In this document: piece after piece, positions 28,342 to 35,376 of the stretch
Position numbering within the stretch: position 1 is the stretch's first letter
How the letters are laid out: each line of letters opens with the position of its first letter
Assembly (NCBI GenBank): GCA_024349765.1
Contig: AP026073.1
Location: forward strand, 1,302,001-1,366,000
Source: Streptomyces nigrescens
GTDB lineage: Bacteria; Actinomycetota; Actinomycetes; Streptomycetales; Streptomycetaceae
Length of the DNA: 64,000 bases
Reading direction: 5' to 3'
Made by a program: the position numbers and the translations under genes
The notes under the pieces: generated by a model
Told to the model about the DNA's origin: nothing
Database searches by the model: none
Seen by the model: only the letters and a program-made list of their open reading frames with translations

Positions 28342-29208
28342 GTGCTGACCGTCGACTTCTCCCGATTCCCGCTCGCTCCCGGCGACCGCGTGCTCGACCT
28401 GGGCTGCGGCGCCGGCCGGCACGCCTTCGAGTGTTACCGGCGCGGCGCGCAGGTCGTCGCCCTCGACCAGAACGGCGACGAGATCCGCGAGGTCGCCAAG
28501 TGGTTCGCCGCGATGAAGGAGGCCGGCGAGGCCCCGGCCGGCGCGTCCGCCACCGCCATGGAGGGTGACGCGCTGGCCCTGCCGTTCCCCGACGACAGCT
28601 TCGACGTCGTCATCATCTCCGAGGTCATGGAGCACATCCCCGACGACAAGGGCGTGCTCGCCGAGATGGTGCGGGTGCTGCGCCCCGGCGGCCGGATCGC
28701 CGTCACCGTGCCGCGCTACGGCCCGGAGAAGATCTGCTGGGCGCTCAGCGACGCCTACCACGAGGTCGAGGGCGGCCACATCCGCATCTACCGCGGCGAG
28801 GAACTCCTCGGCAAGATGCGGGAGGCCGGCCTGGAGCCGTACGGCACGCACCACGCCCACGGCCTGCACAGCCCGTACTGGTGGCTCAAGTGCGCCTTCG
28901 GGGTGGACAACGACAAGGCGCTGCCGGTGCAGGCGTACCACAAGCTGCTGGTCTGGGACATCATGAAGAAGCCGCTGGCCACCCGGCTCGCCGAGCGGGC
29001 CCTGAACCCGGTCATCGGCAAGAGCTTCGTCGTCTACGCCACCAAGCCGCACCTGCCGCAGGCGCCCGTCGCCGACGAGGCGGGCGCGCCCGCCGAGGCC
29101 CCGGAGCCGGCCGCCCGGCCCGCCGCCCGCGCCCGGAAGACCGCCACGTCCTCCGCCAAGGCCTCCACCAAGTCCGCTGCCAAGTCCTCCGCCGGGGCCG
29201 CCAAGTGA
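28342..29208 (+). CDS. Class I SAM methyltransferase with Lys/Ala-rich C-terminal tail
   Basis: A 288-residue methyltransferase. SAM motif I is VLDLGCGAGRHAFECYRRGA, with LDQNGDEIREVAKWF after it and FDVVIISEVMEHIPDDKG as motif II/III, the Methyltransf_11 pattern. From about residue 235 the chain becomes Ala/Pro-rich and ends in repeated Lys-Ser/Thr-Ala units (RKTATSSAKASTKSAAKSS), resembling a histone H1-like tail. The start is a GTG (VLTVDFSRFPLAPGDR). Its stop overlaps the GTG of the next gene (GTGA). Co-operonic with a GT4 glycosyltransferase; O-methylation of a glycan or glycolipid is a reasonable guess. Confidence 0.87.
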   Translation: MLTVDFSRFPLAPGDRVLDLGCGAGRHAFECYRRGAQVVALDQNGDEIREVAKWFAAMKEAGEAPAGASATAMEGDALALPFPDDSFDVVIISEVMEHIPDDKGVLAEMVRVLRPGGRIAVTVPRYGPEKICWALSDAYHEVEGGHIRIYRGEELLGKMREAGLEPYGTHHAHGLHSPYWWLKCAFGVDNDKALPVQAYHKLLVWDIMKKPLATRLAERALNPVIGKSFVVYATKPHLPQAPVADEAGAPAEAPEPAARPAARARKTATSSAKASTKSAAKSSAGAAK

Positions 29209-30275
29209 CGAGTCCCGGGCGTACCGAACGGCTCGTCCTGCCGGGGGTGCTCACCGCCGAAGAGGCCGCCCGCACGGTCGAGGGCATCCTCGCGACCCAG
29301 CGGGCGGACGGCGCCATCCCGTGGTTCCGGGGCCACCACCTCGACCCGTGGGACCACACCGAGGCCGCCATGGCCCTGGACGCGGCCGGCGAACACGAGC
29401 GCGCCGAGGCCGCGTACGACTGGCTGGTACGGCACCAGAACCCGGACGGCTCCTGGTACGCGGCCTACGCCGACGGGGACGCCGAGGCGCCCACCGACCG
29501 CGGCCGGGAGACCAACTTCTGCGCCTACATCGCGGTCGGCGTCTGGCACCACTACCTGTCCACCGGCGACGAGGCCTTCCTCGACCGGATGTGGCCCGCG
29601 GTCCACGCCGCGATCGAGTACGTCCTCGAACTGCAGCAGCCCGGTGGGGAGATCGGCTGGAAGCGCGAGGACGACGGCACCCCGGTCCGCGACGCGCTGC
29701 TGACCGGCTCGTCCTCCATCTACCAGGCGCTGCGCTGCGCGCTGGCGCTCGCCGAGCAGCGCGAGGAGCCGCAGCCGGACTGGGAGTTGGCGGCCGGCCG
29801 GCTCGGCCACGCGATACGCAGCCATCCCGAGCGGTTCCTGGACAAGGCCCGCTACTCCATGGACTGGTACTACCCGATCCTCGGCGGCGCGGTCCGCGGC
29901 CAGGCGGCCCGGGACCGGATCGACGCCGACTGGGACCGCTTCGTGGTGCCCGGCCTGGGCGTGCGCTGCGTCCTGCCCAACCCCTGGGTCACCGGCGGCG
30001 AGAGCGCGGAACTGGCGCTCGCGCTCTGGGCGATGGGGGAGTCCGAGCGGGCCGTGCAGATCCTCAAGTGGATCCAGCACCTGCGCGCCGAGGACGGCAT
30101 GTACTGGACCGGCTACGTCTTCGACGACGACGCGATCTGGCCGCGCGAACGCACCTCCTGGACGGCCGGTTCGCTGCTGCTCGCGGTGGCGGCCGTGGGC
30201 GGCGACGAGGCGACCACCACGGTCTTCGGCGCCGAGCGGCTGCCGTCGGGACTGGAGCCGGACTGCTGCCGGTAG
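29205..30275 (+). CDS. Alpha/alpha-toroid (prenyltransferase or glucoamylase-like) protein
   Basis: A 356-residue cytosolic protein built of helical hairpins. Repeats such as ILATQRADGAIPWFRGHH, DWLVRHQNPDGSWYAAYA and WIQHLRAEDGMYWTGYVF carry the Q-x-x-D-G-x-W type signature of six-hairpin toroids. DPWDHTEAAMALDAAG and NFCAYIAVGVWHHYLSTG resemble GH15-like enzymes. No signal peptide is present. It starts at a GTG overlapping the methyltransferase stop (GTGA) and completes the GT4-methyltransferase-toroid trio. It is often labelled prenyltransferase on the repeats alone; a glycan-cleaving or glycan-binding role fits the neighbours better. Activity is not established. Confidence 0.83.
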   Translation: MTSPGRTERLVLPGVLTAEEAARTVEGILATQRADGAIPWFRGHHLDPWDHTEAAMALDAAGEHERAEAAYDWLVRHQNPDGSWYAAYADGDAEAPTDRGRETNFCAYIAVGVWHHYLSTGDEAFLDRMWPAVHAAIEYVLELQQPGGEIGWKREDDGTPVRDALLTGSSSIYQALRCALALAEQREEPQPDWELAAGRLGHAIRSHPERFLDKARYSMDWYYPILGGAVRGQAARDRIDADWDRFVVPGLGVRCVLPNPWVTGGESAELALALWAMGESERAVQILKWIQHLRAEDGMYWTGYVFDDDAIWPRERTSWTAGSLLLAVAAVGGDEATTTVFGAERLPSGLEPDCCR

Positions 30276-30334
30276 GGGCTGTCGCACGGGCATCCGGGAC
30301 GGGCCGCGTGGAGAAGGGGGCGGGGCGGGGTGCG

Positions 30335-30353
30335 GCGCACTAGTGTGCGCCGT
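30335..30353 (+). promoter_or_regulatory. Palindromic leaderless promoter region
   Basis: GGCGCAC-TAGT-GTGCGCC is a perfect inverted repeat. A -10-like TAGTGT at 30341-30346 ends 7 bases before the ATG at 30354, the spacing expected for a leaderless transcript. Confidence 0.5.
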
Positions 30354-31172
30354 ATGACCCACTCCGTGCCCCTTCAGGGCTCCCTCAGTCATGACGCCTA
30401 CTGTTCCCAACTCCTGGACGAGACCGGCCGGTTGCGGGAGATCGTGCGCAGCGCCGACCTCTCCGTGACCGTGCCGACCTGTCCCGACTGGACGCTGGCC
30501 GATCTCGCCCGGCACGTGGGTGGTGCGCACCGCTGGGCCGGCACGCTCGTCGCCACCCGCGCGGAGAAGGCCATCGGGCCCGACGAGGTGCCGGGCGCGG
30601 CCGGGCCCGAGGGGGAGGACGCCGCGGCCCTGGACGCCTGGCTCGCGGAGGGCGCGGAGCGGACCGTGGCGGCGCTGCGCGAGGCCGGGCCGGACGCCGA
30701 GGTGTGGACCTGGGCGCCGCCGGTGCAGCGGGCCGGCTTCTGGGCCCGCCGGATGACCCACGAGACGGTCGTGCACCGCGTCGACGCCGCGCTCGCCGCC
30801 GGCGTCCCCTTCGACGTGCCGCAGGAGGTGGCCGCCGACTGCATCGAGGAGTGGCTGCAGTTGTGCGAACTGCCGGAGGCCGCCGAGCGGTTCGCGGCGC
30901 ACGGCGTGCAGCCCTTCGGGCCCGGCCGCACCCTCCACCTGCACGCCACGGACACCCCGGACGGGCTGAACGCCGAGTGGCTGCTCGACCTCACCGGCGA
31001 CCGGTTCACCCACCGCCGCGCCCACGAGAAGGCGGCGGTCGCCCTGCGCGGCCCGCTCACCGACGTACTGTGCGTCCTCTACCGCCGGCTGCCCGCCGAC
31101 AGCGACCGGGTCGAGGTGCTCGGCGACCGGGCGCTGCTCGACACGTGGCTGACCTACGCCTCGTTCGAGTGA
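30354..31172 (+). CDS. Maleylpyruvate isomerase family mycothiol-dependent enzyme
   Basis: A 272-residue protein of the DinB/mycothiol-dependent maleylpyruvate isomerase superfamily. The N-terminal four-helix bundle contains VPTCPDWTLADLARHVGGAH, whose histidine and the later MTHETVVHRVDA supply the metal-binding triad. A C-terminal domain runs through GRTLHLHATDTPDGLNAEW and VALRGPLTDVLCVLYRR. Members use the actinobacterial thiol mycothiol for isomerisation or conjugation. The start MTHSVPLQGSLSHDAY appears leaderless, with TAGTGT 7 bases upstream. The gene stands alone between the glycosyltransferase operon and the convergent LLM gene. The substrate is unknown. Confidence 0.88.
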   Translation: MTHSVPLQGSLSHDAYCSQLLDETGRLREIVRSADLSVTVPTCPDWTLADLARHVGGAHRWAGTLVATRAEKAIGPDEVPGAAGPEGEDAAALDAWLAEGAERTVAALREAGPDAEVWTWAPPVQRAGFWARRMTHETVVHRVDAALAAGVPFDVPQEVAADCIEEWLQLCELPEAAERFAAHGVQPFGPGRTLHLHATDTPDGLNAEWLLDLTGDRFTHRRAHEKAAVALRGPLTDVLCVLYRRLPADSDRVEVLGDRALLDTWLTYASFE

Positions 31173-31189
31173 GCGGCGCGCGCCGGGCG

Positions 31190-32200
31190 TCAGGAGTTCA
31201 GCTCGGCCAGCACCCGTAGTGTCCGCGGGTCCGGCGCGGTGACCAGCAGGTCGGTGACCGGGCCCGCACGCCACGACTCCAGCCGCTCGGCGATCCGTTC
31301 GCGCGGGCCGACCAGGGAGATCTCGTCGGCGAAGGCGTCCGGCACGGCGCGCACCGCCTCCTCCTTGCGGCCCTCCAGGAAGAGCTGCTGGATGCGGCGG
31401 GCCTCGTCCGGGTATCCCATACGGGCCATCAGATCGGCGTGGAAGTTCCGGGCCGCGTGTCCCATGCCCCCGATGTAGAAGCCGAGCATCGCCTTGACCG
31501 GCCACAGCCCCTCGGCGACGTCGTCACAGACCACCGCGCGGGCCATCGGCGCGATGCGGAACCCCGCGGGCGCGCCGGCCAGCGACTCCTGGTGGACGCC
31601 GGTGCGCCGCGGCGACCAGTACAGCGGCAGCCAGCCGTCCGCGATCCGGGTGGTCTGGGCGATGTTCTTGGGCCCCTCCGCCCCGAGCAGGACCGGCACC
31701 GAGGCGCGCAGCGGATGGGTGATGGGCTTGAGCGGTTTGCCCAGACCGGTGCCGTCCGGGCCGCGGTAGGGGAGCGGATGGAACAGCCCGTCGGACACCA
31801 CCGGCCCTTCCCGGCGCAGGACTTGGCGGACCACGTCCACGTACTCGCGGGTGGCGGTCAGCGGGCTCTTCGGGAACGGCCGCCCGTACCAGCCCTCGAC
31901 GACCTGCGGCCCGGACAGCCCCAGGCCCAGCATCAGCCGCCCGCCGGAGAGGTGATCGAGGGTGAGGGCGTGCATCGCGGTCGCGGTGGGCGTGCGGGCG
32001 GCCATCTGGGCGATGCCGGTACCGAGCCGGATGCGGGAGGTGTGCGCGGCGATCCAGGTGAGGGCGGTGAACGCGTCCGAGCCCCAGGCCTCCGCGGTCC
32101 ACGCCGAGTCGTAGCCCAGGCGCTCGGCCTCGCGGGCGAGTTCGAGGTGCCGGGGGTCCGGGCCGCGGCCCCAGTAGCCCAGTGCCAGACCGAGTCGCAT
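31190..32200 (-). CDS. LLM-class F420-dependent oxidoreductase
   Basis: A 336-residue luciferase-like TIM-barrel enzyme that uses reduced coenzyme F420. Landmarks are MRLGLALGYWGRGPDP, AREAERLGYDSAWTAEAWG, RIRLGTGIAQMAARTPTATA and HLSGGRLMLGLGLSGPQVVE, typical of actinobacterial LLM/F420 enzymes. An F420 enzyme of this class (Rv3520c) sits in the M. tuberculosis cholesterol region, which agrees with the neighbours here; its exact step is not established. A CTGACGAACCGTCAG dyad, the same as upstream of the aldehyde dehydrogenase gene, lies 49 bases before the start. It converges on the mycothiol-dependent enzyme gene. Confidence 0.87.
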   Translation of the reverse strand: MRLGLALGYWGRGPDPRHLELAREAERLGYDSAWTAEAWGSDAFTALTWIAAHTSRIRLGTGIAQMAARTPTATAMHALTLDHLSGGRLMLGLGLSGPQVVEGWYGRPFPKSPLTATREYVDVVRQVLRREGPVVSDGLFHPLPYRGPDGTGLGKPLKPITHPLRASVPVLLGAEGPKNIAQTTRIADGWLPLYWSPRRTGVHQESLAGAPAGFRIAPMARAVVCDDVAEGLWPVKAMLGFYIGGMGHAARNFHADLMARMGYPDEARRIQQLFLEGRKEEAVRAVPDAFADEISLVGPRERIAERLESWRAGPVTDLLVTAPDPRTLRVLAELNS

Positions 32201-32248
32201 GGCGACCGCCTCTCTCCGTACGGACCGTACCGAGCCTCACCGCGCTGG

Positions 32249-32263
32249 CTGACGAACCGTCAG
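32249..32263. promoter_or_regulatory. Recurrent dyad CTGACGAACCGTCAG upstream of the LLM gene
   Basis: The same 15-mer as at 24136-24150, located 49 bases before the start of the F420-dependent oxidoreductase gene. Confidence 0.6.
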
Positions 32264-32309
32264 TTCGCGGTCGTGCGGCGCACTGTACGGCCGGTGCGCG
32301 GGCAGCGCA

Positions 32310-32339
32310 ACGGCCCCCCGCCGGAAGGCGGGGGGCCGT
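32310..32339 (-). terminator. Hairpin terminator after the four-helix membrane protein gene
   Basis: ACGGCCCCCCGCC pairs perfectly (13 bp) with GGCGGGGGGCCGT around the tetraloop GGAA, 33 bases beyond the stop of the gene at 32372-33220. Confidence 0.85.
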
Positions 32340-32371
32340 GGAAGGACCGCTGGGGGACGGCGGGCGGCGGA

Positions 32372-33220
32372 TCAGCCGCGCTGGATGCCGGTGGTGTCCT
32401 GCAGGACGCCGCGGCGGCCGTCCTGGGTCTGCGCGATCAGGGCCTGGCCGCGCTGCTCCACCGCCAGGTACCAGGTGCCGGGCGCGAGTTCGGCGATCGG
32501 CGACGGCGCGCCGTCCTCGCCGTACAGCGGGCGGGCGACCGGGACCGCGAACCAGAACGGGGCGAAGTCCGCGGCGTTGCCGGCCGCGGGGGTCGCGCCC
32601 GCCGGACCGCCGGCCGTGGCGTCGGCCGCCGGCTGACCGGGCGTCTGGCCGGTCTGCTGCTGGCCGCCCGGGCCCGGGTAGCCGTAGCCCTGGCCCGCCG
32701 CCTGCTGCTGGGCGCCGGGGTAGCCGTAACCGGGGTTGGGGCCCGCGCCGTAGGGGGCGGCCGGCGGCTTGGGCGCGCCGATCAGCTCCGCCTTCAGTGC
32801 CGGGACGAGCGGACCGGCGACCGCGCCGCCGGCCAGCGCCAGCGCGGCGATCAGACCCACGATCAGGCCGGCGCCCGCGCTGTTGGCGTCGATGATGTCC
32901 CAGAACGCCGTCCACGCCGCGAAGATGGTCAGCGCCACGCCGAACTGGCCGAGGTCCAGACCGGCGATCTTGCGCGGCTGCGGCAGCGCGCGGCTGAGGA
33001 TGATGACCGCCGCGCCGATCACGCCGGCCAGGTACACGCTCATGAGCACGGACACGGAGCTCCAGGCATTGGGGCTGCTGTAGTCCTGCGCCTCGCAGTA
33101 CTTGGCGAACGGGCCGGTGCAGTCCGGGGCGCCGGCGAGGCTGAGGAACGAGGCGATGAACAGCAACACCGCTGCTCCGATCACCACGCCGTCGCCTCTA
33201 GTGAGGGAGCGGATGTTCAC
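32372..33220 (-). CDS. Four-helix membrane protein with Gly/Pro/Gln-rich linker (DUF5336-like)
   Basis: A 282-residue protein. Four transmembrane helices occupy about residues 10-140 (GVVIGAAVLLFIASFLSLAG, VSVLMSVYLAGVIGAAVIIL, FGVALTIFAAWTAFWDII, GLIVGLIAALALAGGAV). A Gly-Tyr-Pro-Gln-rich linker (YGAGPNPGYGYPGAQQQ) and a small C-terminal domain (APGTWYLAVEQRGQALIAQT) follow. The layout resembles DUF5336 / 34-kDa antigen-like proteins of actinobacteria, but the match is from architecture only. The start is a GTG with AAAGGA 7 bases upstream. Function is unknown. Confidence 0.78.
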   Translation of the reverse strand: MNIRSLTRGDGVVIGAAVLLFIASFLSLAGAPDCTGPFAKYCEAQDYSSPNAWSSVSVLMSVYLAGVIGAAVIILSRALPQPRKIAGLDLGQFGVALTIFAAWTAFWDIIDANSAGAGLIVGLIAALALAGGAVAGPLVPALKAELIGAPKPPAAPYGAGPNPGYGYPGAQQQAAGQGYGYPGPGGQQQTGQTPGQPAADATAGGPAGATPAAGNAADFAPFWFAVPVARPLYGEDGAPSPIAELAPGTWYLAVEQRGQALIAQTQDGRRGVLQDTTGIQRG

Positions 33221-33388
33221 GTAAGGGTCCTTTGTCTCTTTCGTGGGCTGTTCGTCGCTGTCGCGGTGCGCGCGGTGCGAGGCACGGCGGTGACCACCCA
33301 TCGTAAAGGGGAACCTATCGCCGAATCCGGCGGGTCGGCCTGTTGGTTTCGATGCGTTATCGGCCGCGGTCGCGGACGTCGTACGCGG

Positions 33389-34321
33389 TCAGCGGGTCAG
33401 GAAGTCCGTAATGCCCTCGGTGATCCCGCGGGCCGCCTTTTGCCGCCACCCGCCGTCGGTCAATTGCGCGGCGTCCTTGGCGTCGCGCATATTGCCGCAC
33501 TCGATGAACACCTTCGGCACCGTGGAGAGGTTGAGTCCGCCGAGATCGCCGCGGACGTCCAGGCCGGTGCCGTCGCCGATGTAATTGGAACGAGCGCTTC
33601 CGGTTACCGCCCGGAAGCGGTCGGCCAGCCGCTCGCCGAGCTGCCGCGACGGGCCGGTGATCGCCGCGGTGTCCGCCGGGCCGGCGGACACCCTCGCGGG
33701 CAGGATGACGTGGAAGCCGCGGTTGCCGGCGGCCGAGCCGTCGGCGTGGATGGAGACCGCGGCGTCCGCGTGCGCCTTGTTGCCGATCGCCGCGCGCTCG
33801 TCCACACACGGCCCGTACGACCGGTCGCCGTCCTGGGTGAGGACGACCTTGGCGCCCTGGTCCTCCAGGAGGGTGCGGACCCGGCGGGCCACGTCCAGGG
33901 TGAAGGACGCCTCCGGGTAGCCGTCGTTGGTGGCGGTGCCGGTGGTGTCGCACTCCTTGCGCGCGGTGCCGATGTTCACCAGCCGGGCGATCTGCCCGGT
34001 GTGCCGGCTGTTGTGCGGGTTGTGCCCGGGGTCGATCACCACGGTCCGGCCCTTGAGGCTGCCGTGCGGATCGCCCTTGCCGCCCGGCCGGTGGGTGCCC
34101 CCGTGGTCCGTGCTCCGGTCCGGCCCGCCGCCGGCCCCGGTGCCGCCGCCCGCCGTCCGGCCGGGCGCCGGTGAGCCGCCGCGGGCCGTCGGGCCGCCGT
34201 GGCCGCCCGCCTGCCGCCAGAACAGCCAGCCGCCGACGGCCACCAGGGCCACGGCGGCCAGCACCAGGAGTACGGTGCCGCGCCGGCGGCGGGGCGGGGG
34301 GAAGGTACTGCCGTTCGACAT
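33389..34321 (-). CDS. N-acetylmuramoyl-L-alanine amidase (Amidase_3, zinc-dependent)
   Basis: A 310-residue membrane-anchored cell-wall hydrolase that cuts between the glycan and the peptide of peptidoglycan. After the anchor GTVLLVLAAVALVAVGGWLF comes a Gly-rich stalk (residues 37-85) and the Amidase_3 domain: zinc ligands His100 (VVIDPGHNPHN), Glu137 (DGYPEASFTLD) and His192 (AVSIHADGSA), with catalytic Glu274 in KVFIECGNMRDA. All key residues are present. The start MSNGSTFPPPRRRRG fits an Arg-stop before the membrane helix. It could remodel wall during growth, septation or sporulation; no partner genes are adjacent. Confidence 0.92.
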   Translation of the reverse strand: MSNGSTFPPPRRRRGTVLLVLAAVALVAVGGWLFWRQAGGHGGPTARGGSPAPGRTAGGGTGAGGGPDRSTDHGGTHRPGGKGDPHGSLKGRTVVIDPGHNPHNSRHTGQIARLVNIGTARKECDTTGTATNDGYPEASFTLDVARRVRTLLEDQGAKVVLTQDGDRSYGPCVDERAAIGNKAHADAAVSIHADGSAAGNRGFHVILPARVSAGPADTAAITGPSRQLGERLADRFRAVTGSARSNYIGDGTGLDVRGDLGGLNLSTVPKVFIECGNMRDAKDAAQLTDGGWRQKAARGITEGITDFLTR

Positions 34322-34348
34322 CTCCGCGATGGTAGCCCGCGGCCCGGA

Positions 34349-35014
34349 TCAGCTGCCGGGGCCGGTACGCCGCAGGACGCGCAGCGTCCCCTCCACCGCG
34401 ACCTCGGTGAACGCCCCGGAGGCCAGCGCGCGCAGGTAGATCCGGTACGGCGCCTGGCCGGTGAACTCGTCCTCGGGGTGCGGGTGCACGTCGTGGATGG
34501 CCAGCAGCCCGTCCGGCGCCACGTGCGGCGCCCAGCCCTCGTAGTCGGCGGTGGCGTGCTCGTCGGTGTGCCCGCCGTCGATGAAGACCAGCCCCACCGG
34601 CCGCCCCCATACGGCCGCGACCTGCGGGGAGCGGCCCACGACGGCGATCACGTGGTCCTCCAGCCCGGCCGCGTGCAGGGTCCGGCGGAACGTCGGCAGG
34701 GTGTCCATCCGGCCGACCTCGGGGTCCACCACGGACGGGTCGTGGTAGTCCCAGCCGGGCTGCTGCTCCTCGCTGCCCCGGTGGTGGTCCACGGTGACGG
34801 CCGTCACCCCGGCGGCCCGGGCCGCGGCCGCGAGCAGCAGGGTGGACCGGCCGCAGTACGTGCCGACCTCCACCAGCGGCAGCCCCAGCCGCGCCGCCCC
34901 GGCCGCCGCCGCGTACAGCGCGAGCCCCTCGTCCACGGGCATGAAGCCCTTCGCCGCCTCGAACGCGGCGAGGATCTCCGGCTGCGGGGCGGTCGGCGCC
35001 GTGGGAGCGGACAT
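34349..35014 (-). CDS. Class I SAM-dependent methyltransferase (Methyltransf_24 type)
   Basis: A 221-residue methyltransferase-like protein. The SAM site is seen in PLVEVGTYCGRSTLLLAAAA, with TAVTVDHHRGSEEQQPGWD after it, and VGLVFIDGGHTDEHATADY with LLAIHDVHPHPEDEF as the metal/acceptor region. This is the pattern of family 24 enzymes that act with a divalent metal. The substrate is unknown. It lies 27 bases upstream of the amidase gene on the same strand, so the two may be co-transcribed. The start MSAPTAPTAPQPEILAA has AGGAGG upstream. Confidence 0.87.
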   Translation of the reverse strand: MSAPTAPTAPQPEILAAFEAAKGFMPVDEGLALYAAAAGAARLGLPLVEVGTYCGRSTLLLAAAARAAGVTAVTVDHHRGSEEQQPGWDYHDPSVVDPEVGRMDTLPTFRRTLHAAGLEDHVIAVVGRSPQVAAVWGRPVGLVFIDGGHTDEHATADYEGWAPHVAPDGLLAIHDVHPHPEDEFTGQAPYRIYLRALASGAFTEVAVEGTLRVLRRTGPGS

Positions 35015-35334
35015 GGCTTCCTCCTGGTGGTGCGGTCAAAGGCTCATCGTGCCGTACGGGCCGGGGGTGGCCGTGCGGGGGTTCGCATTTCGTGCGGCTT
35101 TCCGGCCGGCCGGGCGGCGCGGGGGAGTCGCGCCGGCGGATTCCCGGCCGTTCCCGCCGGTTTATCGCCGGACGTTTCCCGGATGTCCGGAAACGGGAAA
35201 GGCGCGGGCCGGAAACCGGCGGGCGGGCAAATGGCATTCCGTACCGGAATTCACCGGACCGTTTCCCGTCCGCCGCCGGACCGTTCCCCGCGGGGCACTT
35301 GCCGCCGTCCGCCGGGCGGAACATTCCGGCTCAT

Positions 35335-35349
35335 CTGACCTTCCGTCAG
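35335..35349. promoter_or_regulatory. Recurrent dyad CTGACCTTCCGTCAG beside a KstR box
   Basis: Arms CTGAC/GTCAG with spacer CTTCC. It ends 2 bases before the KstR box in the promoter of the fused acyl-CoA dehydrogenase gene. Confidence 0.6.
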
Positions 35350-35351
35350 AA

Positions 35352-35365
35352 TGGAACGTGTTCTA
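35352..35365. promoter_or_regulatory. KstR box over the fadE34-like promoter
   Basis: TGGAACGTGTTCTA matches TnnAACnnGTTnnA fully. It overlaps a -10-like TAGTCT (35364-35369) that ends 7 bases before the ATG, so repressor binding would block a leaderless promoter. Confidence 0.88.
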
Positions 35366-35376
35366 GTCTGCCCCGC

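Larger units (their letters stand above)
35015..35376. other. Divergent promoter region before the fused acyl-CoA dehydrogenase gene
   Basis: About 360 bases without a gene. The right end holds the recurrent dyad, the KstR box and a leaderless promoter. An imperfect inverted repeat, CGTTTCCCGGA with TCCGGAAACG, lies at 35173-35195. Nothing else is recognised. Confidence 0.7.
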
